Assembly (NCBI GenBank): GCA_019677205.1
Contig: JAAMXY010002616.1
Location: 1-19,783 of the forward strand
Direction: 5' to 3'
Length of the DNA stretch: 19,783 nucleotides
From: Pinguiococcus pyrenoidosus
Lineage: Eukaryota; Sar; Pinguiophyceae; Pinguiochrysidales; Pinguiochrysidaceae
Both the position numbers and the translations under genes were made by a program. Numbering within the stretch: the first letter of the stretch is position 1; every line of letters begins with the position of its first letter. Below, piece after piece: positions 8,372-18,656 of the stretch. The notes beneath the pieces are model-generated. The model was not told where the DNA came from. It worked only from the letters and a program-made list of their open reading frames with translations, and ran no database searches.

Positions 8372-11300
8372 ATGGCCACCATCGGCAACTATGCGCTGGA
8401 GCGCCGAGGCATCGGGCGCAGTCCCGGCCAGCTCGTGCACGAGGCGGGCTCACTGCGCGGCAAGCGCGGCGTGTCCGCCAACTGGCTGCTGAGCGCCATG
8501 CGCGAGGCCACTGTGTACCTGAACAATGCGGTGTTTCGCGAGCAAGCGGAGTCGCTGGACTTCCTGCGGCTGCTGATCGACGAGATTCCCGCGCTGTTCC
8601 AGAAGAACAGTAAAGACAGTCGCAAAGCGCTGCGAATGGCGCTCTATCTTTGCGATGCGCATGTCCACCCCAAAGGCGCTTTGGCCAACAAGTACAACGA
8701 CGTCCTTAACGTGGTCCTGCGCCAGGGGAGTGTGAGCGACCAGCGCCTGTGCTGCTACCTCAAGTCCCTGGTCAACAACGCCCTGAAGGCGCAGCAGATC
8801 GACAGCGCCACGCGCACCCGCCTGGCCAATCTCATGCTGGGCTGGCTGGTGGACCTGGCTGGCGTGCGCCCAAGCGGCGTCCGCAAGATCTTCAGTCGGC
8901 GCGGAGACGACAACATCACGCAGCGGCTGTTGGACGGCGTCATGCTGCTGTCCAGCGTGCGGGCGGCCGGGCTGGTGTTCATCCTGGCCACCGTGGGCGA
9001 TGACGAGCGCCAGCTGAAGACGCTGGTGCAAGCGCTACTGACCCTGGCGTGCAAGCCGGGCCTGCCGGAGGTGTCCCGGCCGGCCATGGCCTGCCTGCTG
9101 AAGATGGCCACTACGCCGCACCCGGTGCTGCAGAGCGGCGAGAGGCTGCGACGCCAGCTGATCGCCGAGGCGATCGTGCCCCGGCTGCGGCCCACGGGGA
9201 TGCTGCGGGTCAAGGTGGGCAAGCGCAAGGTGGTGGAGACTCGCATGGACTTTGGCACGCCCAGCGTGCTCAATGCCAGCCAGCTGCCCGAGGAGGATCT
9301 GTCGCAGGAAGAGCTCAAGGCGCACTGGGACGGCGAGCGCCTTAGCATGGAAGACCCGCTGCAGTGTACGTACTACCTGCGGCTCTTGGAGGTGCTGGTC
9401 GACACGCCGGTGCGGCGACGCTCCGTGGGGCTCATCACCACCGGCGCCGAGACGGAGCAGCCCTTCCACGCGCAGCAGCAGAAGCTTTACCAAGCGCTGG
9501 TCGGCAGCTTGGGCGATCGTCGAGCGGCGATCGCCTTGGATGCCTTGAGCGTCCTCGTCAGCGGCGCCAAGTCGTGGGAGACCTTCCTGCGCTACTCGAA
9601 CTCCGCCATCGTGCCAGCGAAGGCGACGAGCGCGCAGCGAGGCGGCGCACCCGAGGCGCAGGCGCCGTCGGGCGCCTTCGGGGACGTGGATCTGCTCTTC
9701 GGCGGGGACCTCTCCCTGTCGACGCCCGCGAACGGCGCGACGCCGCCTGCGGCCAGCAGTGCCGGGTCCATCCACGCTCAGGCGGATGCGCCGCTGCAGA
9801 CCATGTCCAAGTGCCTCGCAGAGCTCTTCCAAGGGAGGAAGGTGGAGCAGACCACGTATCTGCACCGGCTCATGAAGGTCACCGTGGCGTATGCCAAGTT
9901 CCTCTTCAACCGGTACTTGCCCGTGCCGACGGGGCCTGCCCTTTTGCCGCAGGACCAGACTGCCCTGGACGAAGCCGCCAAGGCAGTTGCGAAAATCGTG
10001 GCAAAGAATGGCTACGTCGAGACGGTCGGCATCAACGTCGGCATCAAGACCACGGCGCTTCAGACCCTCGCGTGGCTGTCGCCAGCCAGCAAGACGAACG
10101 CCGCAAGCTTGACGGCCGTCGAGGACCAGGACACAAAGACGATGTGGAAGTGGCTGGAGCGCCGGATCGTCTTCGGGTGCCACACGCTTCCCTCCGTCTA
10201 CGTCCGGGACGTGTTCGCGGAGCTCTTCGAGCGTGCGGAGCGCTCTCCAGCGGGTTCCAAGTGGCTCCCCCTTGCGGCCGTCCTCCACGTGGTGAAGACG
10301 TTCTGTCTGCAGAGGGTGGCCGAGGGATTGAACGCGGGCGAGTCCAAGTTCATGGCCCTCCGGGACGAGATTGGGTACTTCTGCCCGGAGTACTTCGTGC
10401 TCGCCGTCTCCGACACGGTGGTCCAGGGATCTCAAGTCTGTGCGAACGATGCCGACCGGATCCGGTGGCGAGAGGAGCTGCGGGAGTTTGTCGTTGCCTC
10501 GTACACCGCGAGGCTGCCGCCGCCCCCGGCCAGCCATTACTTATCCTCCGTCGCTCTCCACGATCCTCTCGCCCCTCCGCCGGGCGCGCGCACCATCGAT
10601 GCGGCGACCGAGGGTGGCCTCGTCAGCCAGCGAGGCCTTCTGAACATCAGCCATTTCGAGGGGGACGCCTTGGAAGGGGGCCATGCACCCGTCATGTCCA
10701 TCATCGGCTTTGGATCGGACGGAGCAAACGTGAGCGCGGCGGATATTCGGCGGAGCATGGATGGCTCCGAGGGAAGCGACATCAGCAGTATCTTGGAAGC
10801 TACTCCTCCAAGGTAGGCATTGCCCACCAAAGTGTGCGACTCTCTGGATCTTCATGCCGCAGTAACGAAGCCTCGCCTCGGTATTCTTCTTCTTGCCTTT
10901 TCGCTTGTATTTGTTTGTGTGTGTGCGTGCGCGCGCTTTCTTTGTGTCTTGCTAGGGGTCACAACAGGTCGAGCAGCCATGCGGAAAGTGACAGCTCGAG
11001 AAGGTCGGGACGTCGCCAGATCCGAAGCCTTTCCAACATGAGCGACTCCTCGCCGCAGAAGAAGCTGAGCTTGCGGCTGACTTCGCAGAGCTCCAAGAAA
11101 AGCACGTTCCACGCAGCCCGAGAAGAGAACGTGTACGTCCGACCGTCCGAACTGGACTTCATCTTGCGACAGGATGGCGTGGACAAGAGAACGGCCTTCG
11201 AGAAGTCCTACGCAGCGTTCCACCAGATCATGGATGTGATGGATATCGTCAATTGCAACTACAAGTAAGTGGACATGCAACACTGGGAAGCGTGGCAAGC

Positions 11301-11536
11301 AGAGAAAGGAATGGCTGGATTTGACGCCGATTCCAACAACTAGGGAGCTCGCATGAGAAACGTTGGAAGCAGGTTTTTGGAACGGGTCGATTCCGAGCAC
11401 GCGGCTCTGGAGCGGTGGCGGCGAGGAGAGACCAGTGCGGATGATGCAATGACGCAGGAGATTCACACACCCCCACACCACACCACCCCCACCCACCCCC
11501 ACAGGAAAGAACAACCAGACAGACCCCTACACGTAA
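8372..11536 (+). CDS. Large helical (HEAT/ARM-like) protein of unknown function, probably four exons
   Basis: Exon 1 is 8372..10812, starting at the first in-frame ATG. Intron 1 (10813..10967: donor GTAGGC, T-rich tract, acceptor CAACAG) is phase 2 and leads to a Ser/Arg-rich segment. Exon 2 is 10968..11264 and ends at a perfect GTAAGT donor. My preferred continuation is exon 3 at 11373..11434 and exon 4 at 11505..11536, ending NNQTDPYT, 943 residues in total. The last two exons are tentative: stops at 10816 and 11268 lie inside the donor sites of introns 1 and 2, and would end 814- and 913-residue forms. The body is rich in amphipathic helices in repeated pairs, as in HEAT/ARM solenoids. A low-complexity linker lies at about residues 413-473, and the C-terminus is disordered with basic-Ser motifs (RRSGRRQIRSLS) suited to basophilic kinases. 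I do not recognise the family. Confidence 0.7.
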
Positions 11537-11578
11537 GAAAGAAAGTGAAGGACCTTTTCTTTCCCGTCTGTCCCGTCG

Positions 11579-13102
11579 TTACGCAAAGCTCTCTGCGGAG
11601 AAGATGTCATCGCGGGCCTCCGTGCCTTCTTCTACTACCGCACCCGGTCCGACCAAGCAATCCGTCAGCCGCACGCCCTTCTCTACAACTGCCCCGGAGG
11701 ACAGGATACTATTCTGCACGGCTGCGCCCTGCTGCACGCGCACGCCGTCCATCATGATCACGCCGTTCAGCTTGACGCCCTCCTCTATGACGCATTCGCT
11801 GCCGATGATGGAGTTCTTGATGGGGATGTTCGGGGGAATGGTGGTGGACGCCCCGATAGCGCTGTGCTCCCGGGACCTCAGGGTCGTGCCCCGCGGCAGG
11901 GAGGTTTCCCACGGGATTCTGGGTCCCGTGGGCCACCGCAAGAGCGCCCTGTTCATCTCCGTGAAGCTCTGGATGCTGTCCATGCGGAAGCAGAGCTGAT
12001 CCACGTCGTCCATCCGCACGGCGAAGCAGCGCACACTGTCGCGACTCTCGGCCTCGAGGACGCAGATGGATTTGGTGGCATCCTCGCCGTTCGGCCAGCT
12101 TGTCCGGTCCGCGAGTTCCTCCGGCGGCAGCACCTGGGCGGAGCACCGCTGCGACAGGAGAAGCGACGGCAGCTCCAGCTGACGAGTCGAGTGCTCCATC
12201 GCCGCTGCCAAGGACGGCGTGCGCCCAGCCGCGACGAGCTCGGGCCCCCCAAAGGGCGCCGCGCCGCGGAACTGGTGGTTCACCACGTAGGGCACCAGCT
12301 CTCTGCGGATGCTCGTGAGCGCCTCTCCCTCCTCGGTGGCCAGAAAGCGGGGGATCCAGGCCGCCATGACATACACCCCGACATCCCAGTAGTTCCTCTT
12401 CATCTGCAGCCTGCGGCGCTGCTTCAGCAGCGCCTTGGGCAGCACGATCTGCCTCGCATCCGCGGCCTCGCTGGCCACTTCCGCGTCTTCCAGGCTCCGC
12501 GTGTACAAGTAGCGGTCATGTTCGTCCAGGAAATGCACCTCGTCTGGCGCCTCTTCCATGGCCGTCTTTTTGCCGCTTGGGACAGCTCCGCGGCGCCTCA
12601 GCAGCACAGTGACGTCAGCATCTTCGCCGAGAAACGTGTCCAGCAGCTGCGGGAAGCAGTCTTCGAGCAAGATGGGCGACGCCACCACGGCAAACGCGCC
12701 GTCCAACTTGGGCCCAAGGGGCTCTTCCGAGCCCACCTTGAAGCTGGGCTCGAGGATGGCGCTGCTAGAGGCCACTGCGCCCAGGTTGGCGCCGTAGAGC
12801 GCCAGATCCTTAAGGACGCCGGCGTCGTAGTCGCCGTCGAGGCTGTCCACCTGGTGCAGGAGGCACCGCTGCAGCACCGGGGCCTCCACCTCGTCCGTGA
12901 GGAAGCCTTGCACCTGCGCCAGGTCCTCTGTGGCCACGACGAGGAAGATGGACTTGAAGAAAACGCCGCTCTTGGCCAACGCGGTCAGCTGATACCACAG
13001 GAGCGGCCGGTTACAGAGCGGCAGAAGGCAGCTGGCTCGCTTGTCCGTCAGCGGCCACAGACTCTGGGGCGTGCACAGCAGCACGGCCTGCAGAGACGCC
13101 AT
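11579..13102 (-). CDS. EIF2B3: Translation initiation factor eIF2B subunit gamma
   Basis: A single exon of 507 residues (human protein about 452). The start is ATG 13102 in a strong CCACCATGG context, just before the family's opening strand (ASLQAVLL). Another in-frame ATG at 13204 would add 34 residues with no family likeness. The N-terminal two-thirds is a nucleotidyltransferase-like fold (NRPLLWYQL, later LTSIRRELVPYVV as in eIF2B gamma). The C-terminus is a left-handed beta-helix of hexapeptide repeats (for example IKNSIIGSECVIEEGVKLNG and VRLTDCLVGPGAVVEEG). eIF2B is the cytosolic exchange factor that reloads eIF2 with GTP; gamma pairs with epsilon in the catalytic subcomplex. The glycine-rich nucleotide signature and PKPLLP motif of active pyrophosphorylases are replaced (CTPQSLWPLTDKRASCLLPL), in line with a non-catalytic role. 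It converges on the helical-protein gene with a 42-bp gap between CDS ends. Confidence 0.88.
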   Translation of the reverse strand: MASLQAVLLCTPQSLWPLTDKRASCLLPLCNRPLLWYQLTALAKSGVFFKSIFLVVATEDLAQVQGFLTDEVEAPVLQRCLLHQVDSLDGDYDAGVLKDLALYGANLGAVASSSAILEPSFKVGSEEPLGPKLDGAFAVVASPILLEDCFPQLLDTFLGEDADVTVLLRRRGAVPSGKKTAMEEAPDEVHFLDEHDRYLYTRSLEDAEVASEAADARQIVLPKALLKQRRRLQMKRNYWDVGVYVMAAWIPRFLATEEGEALTSIRRELVPYVVNHQFRGAAPFGGPELVAAGRTPSLAAAMEHSTRQLELPSLLLSQRCSAQVLPPEELADRTSWPNGEDATKSICVLEAESRDSVRCFAVRMDDVDQLCFRMDSIQSFTEMNRALLRWPTGPRIPWETSLPRGTTLRSREHSAIGASTTIPPNIPIKNSIIGSECVIEEGVKLNGVIMMDGVRVQQGAAVQNSILSSGAVVEKGVRLTDCLVGPGAVVEEGTEARDDIFSAESFA

Positions 13103-14537
13103 GGTGGGAGCGCTCCTGGGCCGCAACGAAGCAACTGAGCAATTTGGCGGGAAAACTAAACCCATCGAAAAACCCCGAAATTTGGCCCTAATTTTGAATG
13201 GCATATTTTAATTATTTAATATCTCAATTGAAATAAGCATGATATAGGAAGCATGAAACGCTCGGCAAGTTTGGGGCCATTCCAAACCTCGCCTTTTGCC
13301 TGAACCCTGGAGCCTTTCCTTTCCCTTGCAACCATCAACCCTCCTATCTTACGGGGCTGGGACGCACAGTAAAGAAACTGTACTCAACTCACTGTTCTGT
13401 GGATGCCTGGTCGCTGGCAAGGGGTTGATGGTCGACGACGTTACCTATTACTTGGACTCGCTCCCCTCTCGTGGTATCATCCTGGAACGTCACAGAGCTG
13501 GCTGCCTCCTTTCGACTCCGAGCTCGCTCGACGTCTATGCATCAGTTCGGCTTTTGGAGTCGTTTCGTACCTTTGTTATAGAACCAGTAAAGAACCCGCT
13601 CAAAAGCCGAGTTGAGCTGCCTCGCTCGACCAAGCCTCATGATGACCTCTCTTTGGACGCTCCCGTAGGACCGTCGCTCCTGTTCAGCCCGTCTCCAAGA
13701 AGCCGTATCGTCTTCCGCCGGAAGGGTCTAAGAAGAAAGGCGGAGGGCCCTCCCAGAGCAGCTCGTGGAGCCACGTCCTGAAAATCAGCCCACGCTGCAA
13801 CGCTCCCTGAAGTCGCTTGGTCGGTTGTGGAAGTTGCTTCCGCGCGACCATGACTGCCGCGTTCGTCCCCATTTGTGCGGATATGCTGTTCAGCACCGCC
13901 CAAAGATACGTGGGTGCGTCATGTCCATCGGCCGCAGAGCCCTTCTGAAAAGCTTGTCTTGCAGCGGTTTAAAGCAGAACCGGTGACCGCGACGATACTC
14001 ATGCATGTCGGACTGCCCTGCCTTGCTTGCCCTGCACTTTGACTTGACGCAACGACGGTCGAACCAGGTCTGTGTGAGGGGCTCTAGCGGTTGGTTGCCC
14101 GCCATCCTTTTCAGCGCGACGTATGGAGGGAGCGCGGGCACCTAAGGTTTTTTCCGCCCGTGGCCGAGCTCCTCGGCTTCCGCCGACGGTGTCGTCACTG
14201 TTGATGCAGGAAAAATTTTAGAGTGTTCGAATTTCAGATATCTTAAATTCTCTTGTTCCTCTGCTGTATTAGCGCGAAACTGTTAGACAGACCAATCAGG
14301 AAGCAGGCGATTCTTCAGGAAGCACCAACGAGAGCTTTGAACGGAACCCATTGACGTGGTATAGCGCGCGCAATAAGCGCCCGCTGCTACCACGCGGCGT
14401 GATTGGTCACTCTTTTGCAATTCTGCTGTACGGTTTTCCGCTGCCGCGCCAATCCCGCTGTGCTACAGCTTCCGGCGACGCCGCTCTCCCGACCAACAAA
14501 GCCTTCCGGCCGCGCGCCCGCATGCCTTGCGCGCGCC
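13103..14537. other. Divergent intergenic region, no convincing gene
   Basis: The spacer between eIF2B gamma (-) and the 1248-residue protein gene (+). An AT-rich stretch at about 13190-13255 lies 90-150 bp upstream of the eIF2B gamma ATG and may be its core promoter. A second AT-rich stretch lies at 14210-14260. The longest open frame (13296..13781, +) has no ATG at its start and no recognisable domain. A small group of ACAGTA/AACTGT/CACTGT motifs at 13366-13395 recalls the cluster at 2499-2620. No RNA gene was recognised. Confidence 0.5.
14292..14453. promoter_or_regulatory. CCAAT-box group upstream of the 1248-residue protein gene
   Basis: CCAAT is at 14292..14296 and 14449..14453, and ATTGG at 14402..14406, within 250 bp upstream of the ATG at 14538. 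The arrangement repeats that seen upstream of the zinc-finger gene and in the channel/helical-protein spacer. Confidence 0.4.
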
Positions 14538-17500
14538 ATGACGCCGGCGCTGTCCCCCCCCGCAGCGGCGCTGCTGAAGCGGCGCGGAGGTGAGGGGCCC
14601 GAGGCGAGCGCGAGAGCGGGCCCAACAGCCCGAAAAGCGCCGGGTGAAGCAGAGGGACCCACGTTTGTGGAGTCTTCTCAAGCTTTCCAATACGCCAACA
14701 GGGCGCTTCCGCGCCGCAAGGCGCCGCGCACAGCTCCAGAAGCTCTAGGAAAGAGTGGGAAAGGGGAAGAGAGGGCCCAGAACGCTTTGCAGAGCGAGGC
14801 AGCGCCCAAGGGCGCCTGGGACGAAGAGAATCGACCCCAAAACGCAGAAATCAGCGGACGAAACGCGGAACTCGAGGCCAAAACGGCCCCCAGCGCCGCA
14901 GAAAAGGCTGGGCATGGCATGAAGATGGCGCTCGGTCAGCAGGATGGGAAGAAACCCGAAGAGCGTGGGTCGGAAAACGCCAAAGATCGGCCAAGCCAGG
15001 CTCAACTCGCCTCTGAGGGCGGCGCTTCGGAGCCCCAGAGCGCTGTTTCGCCGGGCTCAAAGGCCGTGGAGTCGCCGGGATGCCCGCAGCGCCCACCGGG
15101 AAGGCCTCAAGCAGGAGAGGCGGAAGAGAAGCAGCCGGATCAGCTCGCGGTGGCCGCAATTCGGCTGTTGCAGCTCGACGATCTGACGCTCCGCGGCATG
15201 AACCGGCGGAAAGCAGAGCTTGTGGAAGAGCTCCGGCTCGGCAGGATGCCTCGTGTCATCCTCCTAGAGCTGCTGTACGCCTTGATAGTCGTGGACGTCG
15301 AACTGGAGAAAAAGGCCGGGTCGGCCGCCGCCTTCGACGACGTCATGGAGGCCCGGGGAAGGCACTACAGGCGACTTGAAGAGAAGCTGGGACGGCGGAA
15401 GGACACTGCGGCGCAGCTGGCGATCCAGCAGGACTTTGACACCTCCTTCGCGAAGCTCACGTATCTCGCGAACACAACGGTTGGCATGCAGGTCGCGGCC
15501 GCGGACGACCAGGAGGTGTCCAACGTGATAGACATGCTTCTGTACTTGTAAGTTTCCCCCCGCGCTTCGCAGAAAAGATGAATAAATGATAAGACGAGAG
15601 CATGACAATCTGAGAACCTGAAAAATATGAGAACATGAGGACATATGAGAACATGAGAACATGACAGCATGATCATGGCTGCCTGCTAGCTCCAATGGCT
15701 CGAGGGTCAGTATCTGTCTAACGCGTCTTGCCTCCTCCTCCTCCTCCTCCTTCTCCTTCTCCTCCTCGTCCTTCTCCTTTTGGCTTGCCTCAGGGGACAG
15801 CGGAAGCGCGAAGACGACGAGGAAATGAAAGTCCCTCCGGGCGGGTGTCTCTCGTTCATCATGGGCGTCTACCTGAAAATGCGCCTTCTCGAGCACGATC
15901 CGGAGAGCCTCGAGTACGCGAACGCGCTTTCGGACCTCTTGGAGGAGGCCAAAGCCAGTGAAGTTCGGCGGGACGAGATCATTGGGTATGGATCGTTGAA
16001 AGTGCGCGAGGCCGCAGCGGCTCAGCGGGCCGACAAGCCCTTGATGAGGATCCTTCATCAGCTCGAGGTCGTGAGCATCAACTTGGATGGCGTTCAGCCG
16101 ATTACCTTAAGGTACGCACCGCCCCGTTGGCTTTGCTTGTCTTTTCCTTTCCTTCTCGTCCAGTGTTGTCGGGCCTTCTCTTCCCTTGCTTTCCTTCCTT
16201 CTCTCCTGCCGAAGCTCAACGGCGCTTCAATTCGTAGGGATCTGCAAGCGGCCGCAGCACACTTCGAGATGGATATCGTCCTCATCTACGCCGAGAAGGC
16301 CCAACCCGGAGGCTGCACTCCTCGAATAGAGAAGCTGTATCCCGATGACCGCCTGGTCTGTCCGCTGATGCTCGAGGACCTCGTTCGCGAATCGAAGGAC
16401 TCGACGATGTGGATCGTCGTGTCCAGGCAGTCGCCGGTCATTCTGCACGCACACCCCACATTTCGGTGGCCGCTGGCTCGCTGGCTGAGCCTCGACCTCC
16501 CGCCGATCTATAGCAAGGAGCTCAACAGCCATGAGAAGATGCGCGTCGGCAAGCTCATTGAGGAGGTGAAGAAGAAGGGTGCTCTAGACTTCACGGAGGA
16601 CTGCGAGCCGCAGTACATCTTCCTGGCGTACCTTTCCCTGCTGAAAACGATGAAGAGATGGAATGTCACGGTGGAAGAGCTGCCCAAGCTGAAAAGAGAT
16701 ACGATCCCCGTCAACTGGCTCAAGGATGCCTTCAACCTCGCGGCGCTGGACCGCACTTGGAAGGCGCCCATGAGGATTATGCTGAAGAAGATGCGCACCG
16801 CACTGGCGGAATGCGACTACCTCGGTGCCATGGTCGACAAGGGGCTTGCGAAGCGCCTTGAGAAGCCGCCACCAGACCCGCAGCTGGAGACCACGGAGGA
16901 AGACGTGGCCGACGACGCTGCAGCAGCGACTGCAGAGCAAGACGGAGAGAAGAAGGAGACTGGCGAAGCCCCGCCCTTGCCGAAGGAAGGCATCCCGGAG
17001 CGCAGGTCAGAAAAGCATGGGAAACCATTATCGCCGTTGGCAGCATCGATCAAGTTCGAGCCGCCGGCCACGCAGCGAACGGCAAAGCTGGAGAGCATGC
17101 CTCTGACGACGTCGATGCCCGAGACGATGCCACTGATGAAGGACACGCAGGCCATGGATCTACCACAGCCTGCGGCGCTTCGCCCCCTCATGGATACCCA
17201 TGCCTTCATGCGGACGCCGCAGGCTATGACTCCGGCGCAGCATCTCGGGGTCCGGCCGAATTTGAGGCCGTCTCAGCCGATGATGCTGCAGCAGCGTTTC
17301 ATACAGGCGCCGCGTTTGGTGCAGGCCTCACAGCGTCTGGTGCCGCCAGGCTTGCTCCAAGCACAGCCGCAGCGTTTGTCGCAAGCAACGCAGCAGCTGG
17401 TGCAGCGACCGCCACCGCAGCGTTTGGTGCAGGCCCAGACGTCCATGGGGCGGCAGCAGATGCTGATACCGACGCCGGCCGCCCAGCCGCCGCCGACGAT

Positions 17501-18656
17501 GCCGACAACGCAGACCACGCAGGTGACGCAGTCGCTCCAGTCGCCGCAGACGACGGACACCATGAACACGGCACAGGCGACGCTGGCGATGCAGGCGATG
17601 CAGGCGACGCAGGCGACGCAGGCGACGCTGGGGATGCAGGCAAAGCTGCCGAAGTCGGCGAAGCCAAGCAAGGGCCCGAGGATGGCGCAGGCGGCGAAGC
17701 CAGGAAAGTCAGCAAAGGCCGCAAAGCCGACGAAGGCAGCAAAGCCGGAGCATATGACAAAGCTCCCGTCGCGCTTCAAGTCGCTCGCGGATGCCAGCAT
17801 CGAGGGGATTGCACCCTCCCTGGACCCGAGCGCGGCGGAAGCGATCAAAGTCCTCGTCGACCTGAACGACATGCCAACGGTGTCGAGAAAGGGGCAGGTC
17901 AAGCGAAGAAAGACTTCCATCGACTCGGACACGAGCATCGAGCCGCTCGACCGGACCGCCGGCCTGAGTAGGAGCGAGCTTCGCGACGGATCCATCGCCG
18001 AGGTTCGGACTCGCTTTGTCGGGAAGCGAGGCCGCCGGTTGTTCGAGGCGGACGAGACAGACGAGAAACCTCCCGCACCGGCGGAGCCTGATCCGTCAAC
18101 GAGCTCAGCCCGTGATTTGCTTTTGGCGCTGTCGCAGCCCCAGACCGGAACGCGCTTCGGAGAGAGGCGGCTGTCGTCCATGTCTGATGATGATCGAGAG
18201 GGAGATGGCGAAGGAGGGGTCGGCTTGCTGCGCGAACTATCGCTTGACTCTCTGCTGTTCCCTCCCCCCAACGTCAAGCGGCATCTCGATGCACTGGATG
18301 GGCCCACGAAGCGCGAGAATTGGCGATATCGGTCGAGCGGAAGTAGGAGCATCGACTTCTATCTCAAGGTGTTCACCAAGCTTGGCAACGTCGGCGTCCT
18401 TCTGTGCATCGTCCTCTTGGAGAGGCGCAGCCACAAGGCAACGATGCTGCTGCGTCTTCCCCACGACGACGACGCGAAGAAGCTCTACTTCAGCAAGAAG
18501 TCGCAGATCACTTCCGAAGTGAGGAGCACGCTGGGCGAAGGAAGGTTCGAAAAGTTCGTCGACTTGCTGCACCAGCATCTCGAGGTGGCCGTGGACGAGG
18601 CCGTCGACCTCGTCGAGGAGACCTATGCTGAGTTGAGATCCGTTCGGAGAACGTAG
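14538..18656 (+). CDS. 1248-residue uncharacterised protein, disordered and Gln-rich, three exons
   Basis: My model is join(14538..15547,15794..16111,16238..18656). The ATG at 14538 is the first in this frame. Intron 1 (15548..15793) has donor GTAAGT and acceptor CTCAG; intron 2 (16112..16237) has donor GTACGC, a long T/C tract and acceptor CGTAG. Both are phase 2 and join helical segments smoothly (MLLYL to GQRKRED, then TLRDLQAAA). Residues 1-195 are disordered, rich in Ala/Glu/Lys/Pro. About 196-640 is a mostly helical folded region (VAAIRLLQLDDLTLRGMNRR, then LSFIMGVYLKMRLLE, then FTEDCEPQYIFLAYLSLLK). About 725-950 is Met/Gln/Pro/Thr-rich, then Ala/Lys-rich, with short repeats such as MQATQATQAT. 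The rest has basic KRRK-type clusters and a compact helical end (from about 1145, SIDFYLKVFTKLGNVGVLL). The mix suggests a nuclear regulatory scaffold, but that is inference; no known family was recognised. Confidence 0.75.
15600..15680. repeat. Imperfect ACATGAGA-type tandem repeat inside intron 1
   Basis: About five degenerate copies of a GAACATGAG-like unit with spacing near 10 bp lie in intron 1 of the 1248-residue protein gene, just after an AATAAA at about 15579-15584. It is non-coding in my model. Confidence 0.5.
15729..15778. repeat. CTC-rich pyrimidine tract before the intron 1 acceptor
   Basis: A nearly pure C/T stretch of CTC and CTT units directly upstream of the acceptor at 15793. 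It works as a very long polypyrimidine tract and is also a microsatellite, so its length may vary between individuals. Confidence 0.75.

Noticed and set aside
9035-10537. 500-codon open frame on the minus strand
   Set aside because: It lies fully antisense to the long exon of the helical-protein gene. GC-rich codons keep this frame open; the reading is Arg/Gly/Leu-rich with no domain.
11864-13138. 424-codon open frame on the plus strand
   Set aside because: Antisense to eIF2B gamma, which is supported by family motifs throughout.
13103-13204. Upstream in-frame ATG extending eIF2B gamma by 34 residues
   Set aside because: The extension has no family counterpart, while ATG 13102 has a near-ideal context and sits directly before the conserved first strand.
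13296-13781. 161-codon plus-strand frame in the divergent spacer
   Set aside because: It begins at TTG rather than ATG, has mixed composition and no recognisable domain, and competing frames of similar length overlap it on both strands.
13684-14141. Minus-strand frames of 70-83 codons that could be joined
   Set aside because: They are in different frames, one lacks an ATG, and I found no convincing splice pair or family likeness.
17273-18352. 359-codon open frame on the minus strand
   Set aside because: Antisense to the Gln-rich part of the 1248-residue protein gene; low-complexity DNA leaves several frames open and the Cys/Ala repeats mirror the sense-strand repeats.
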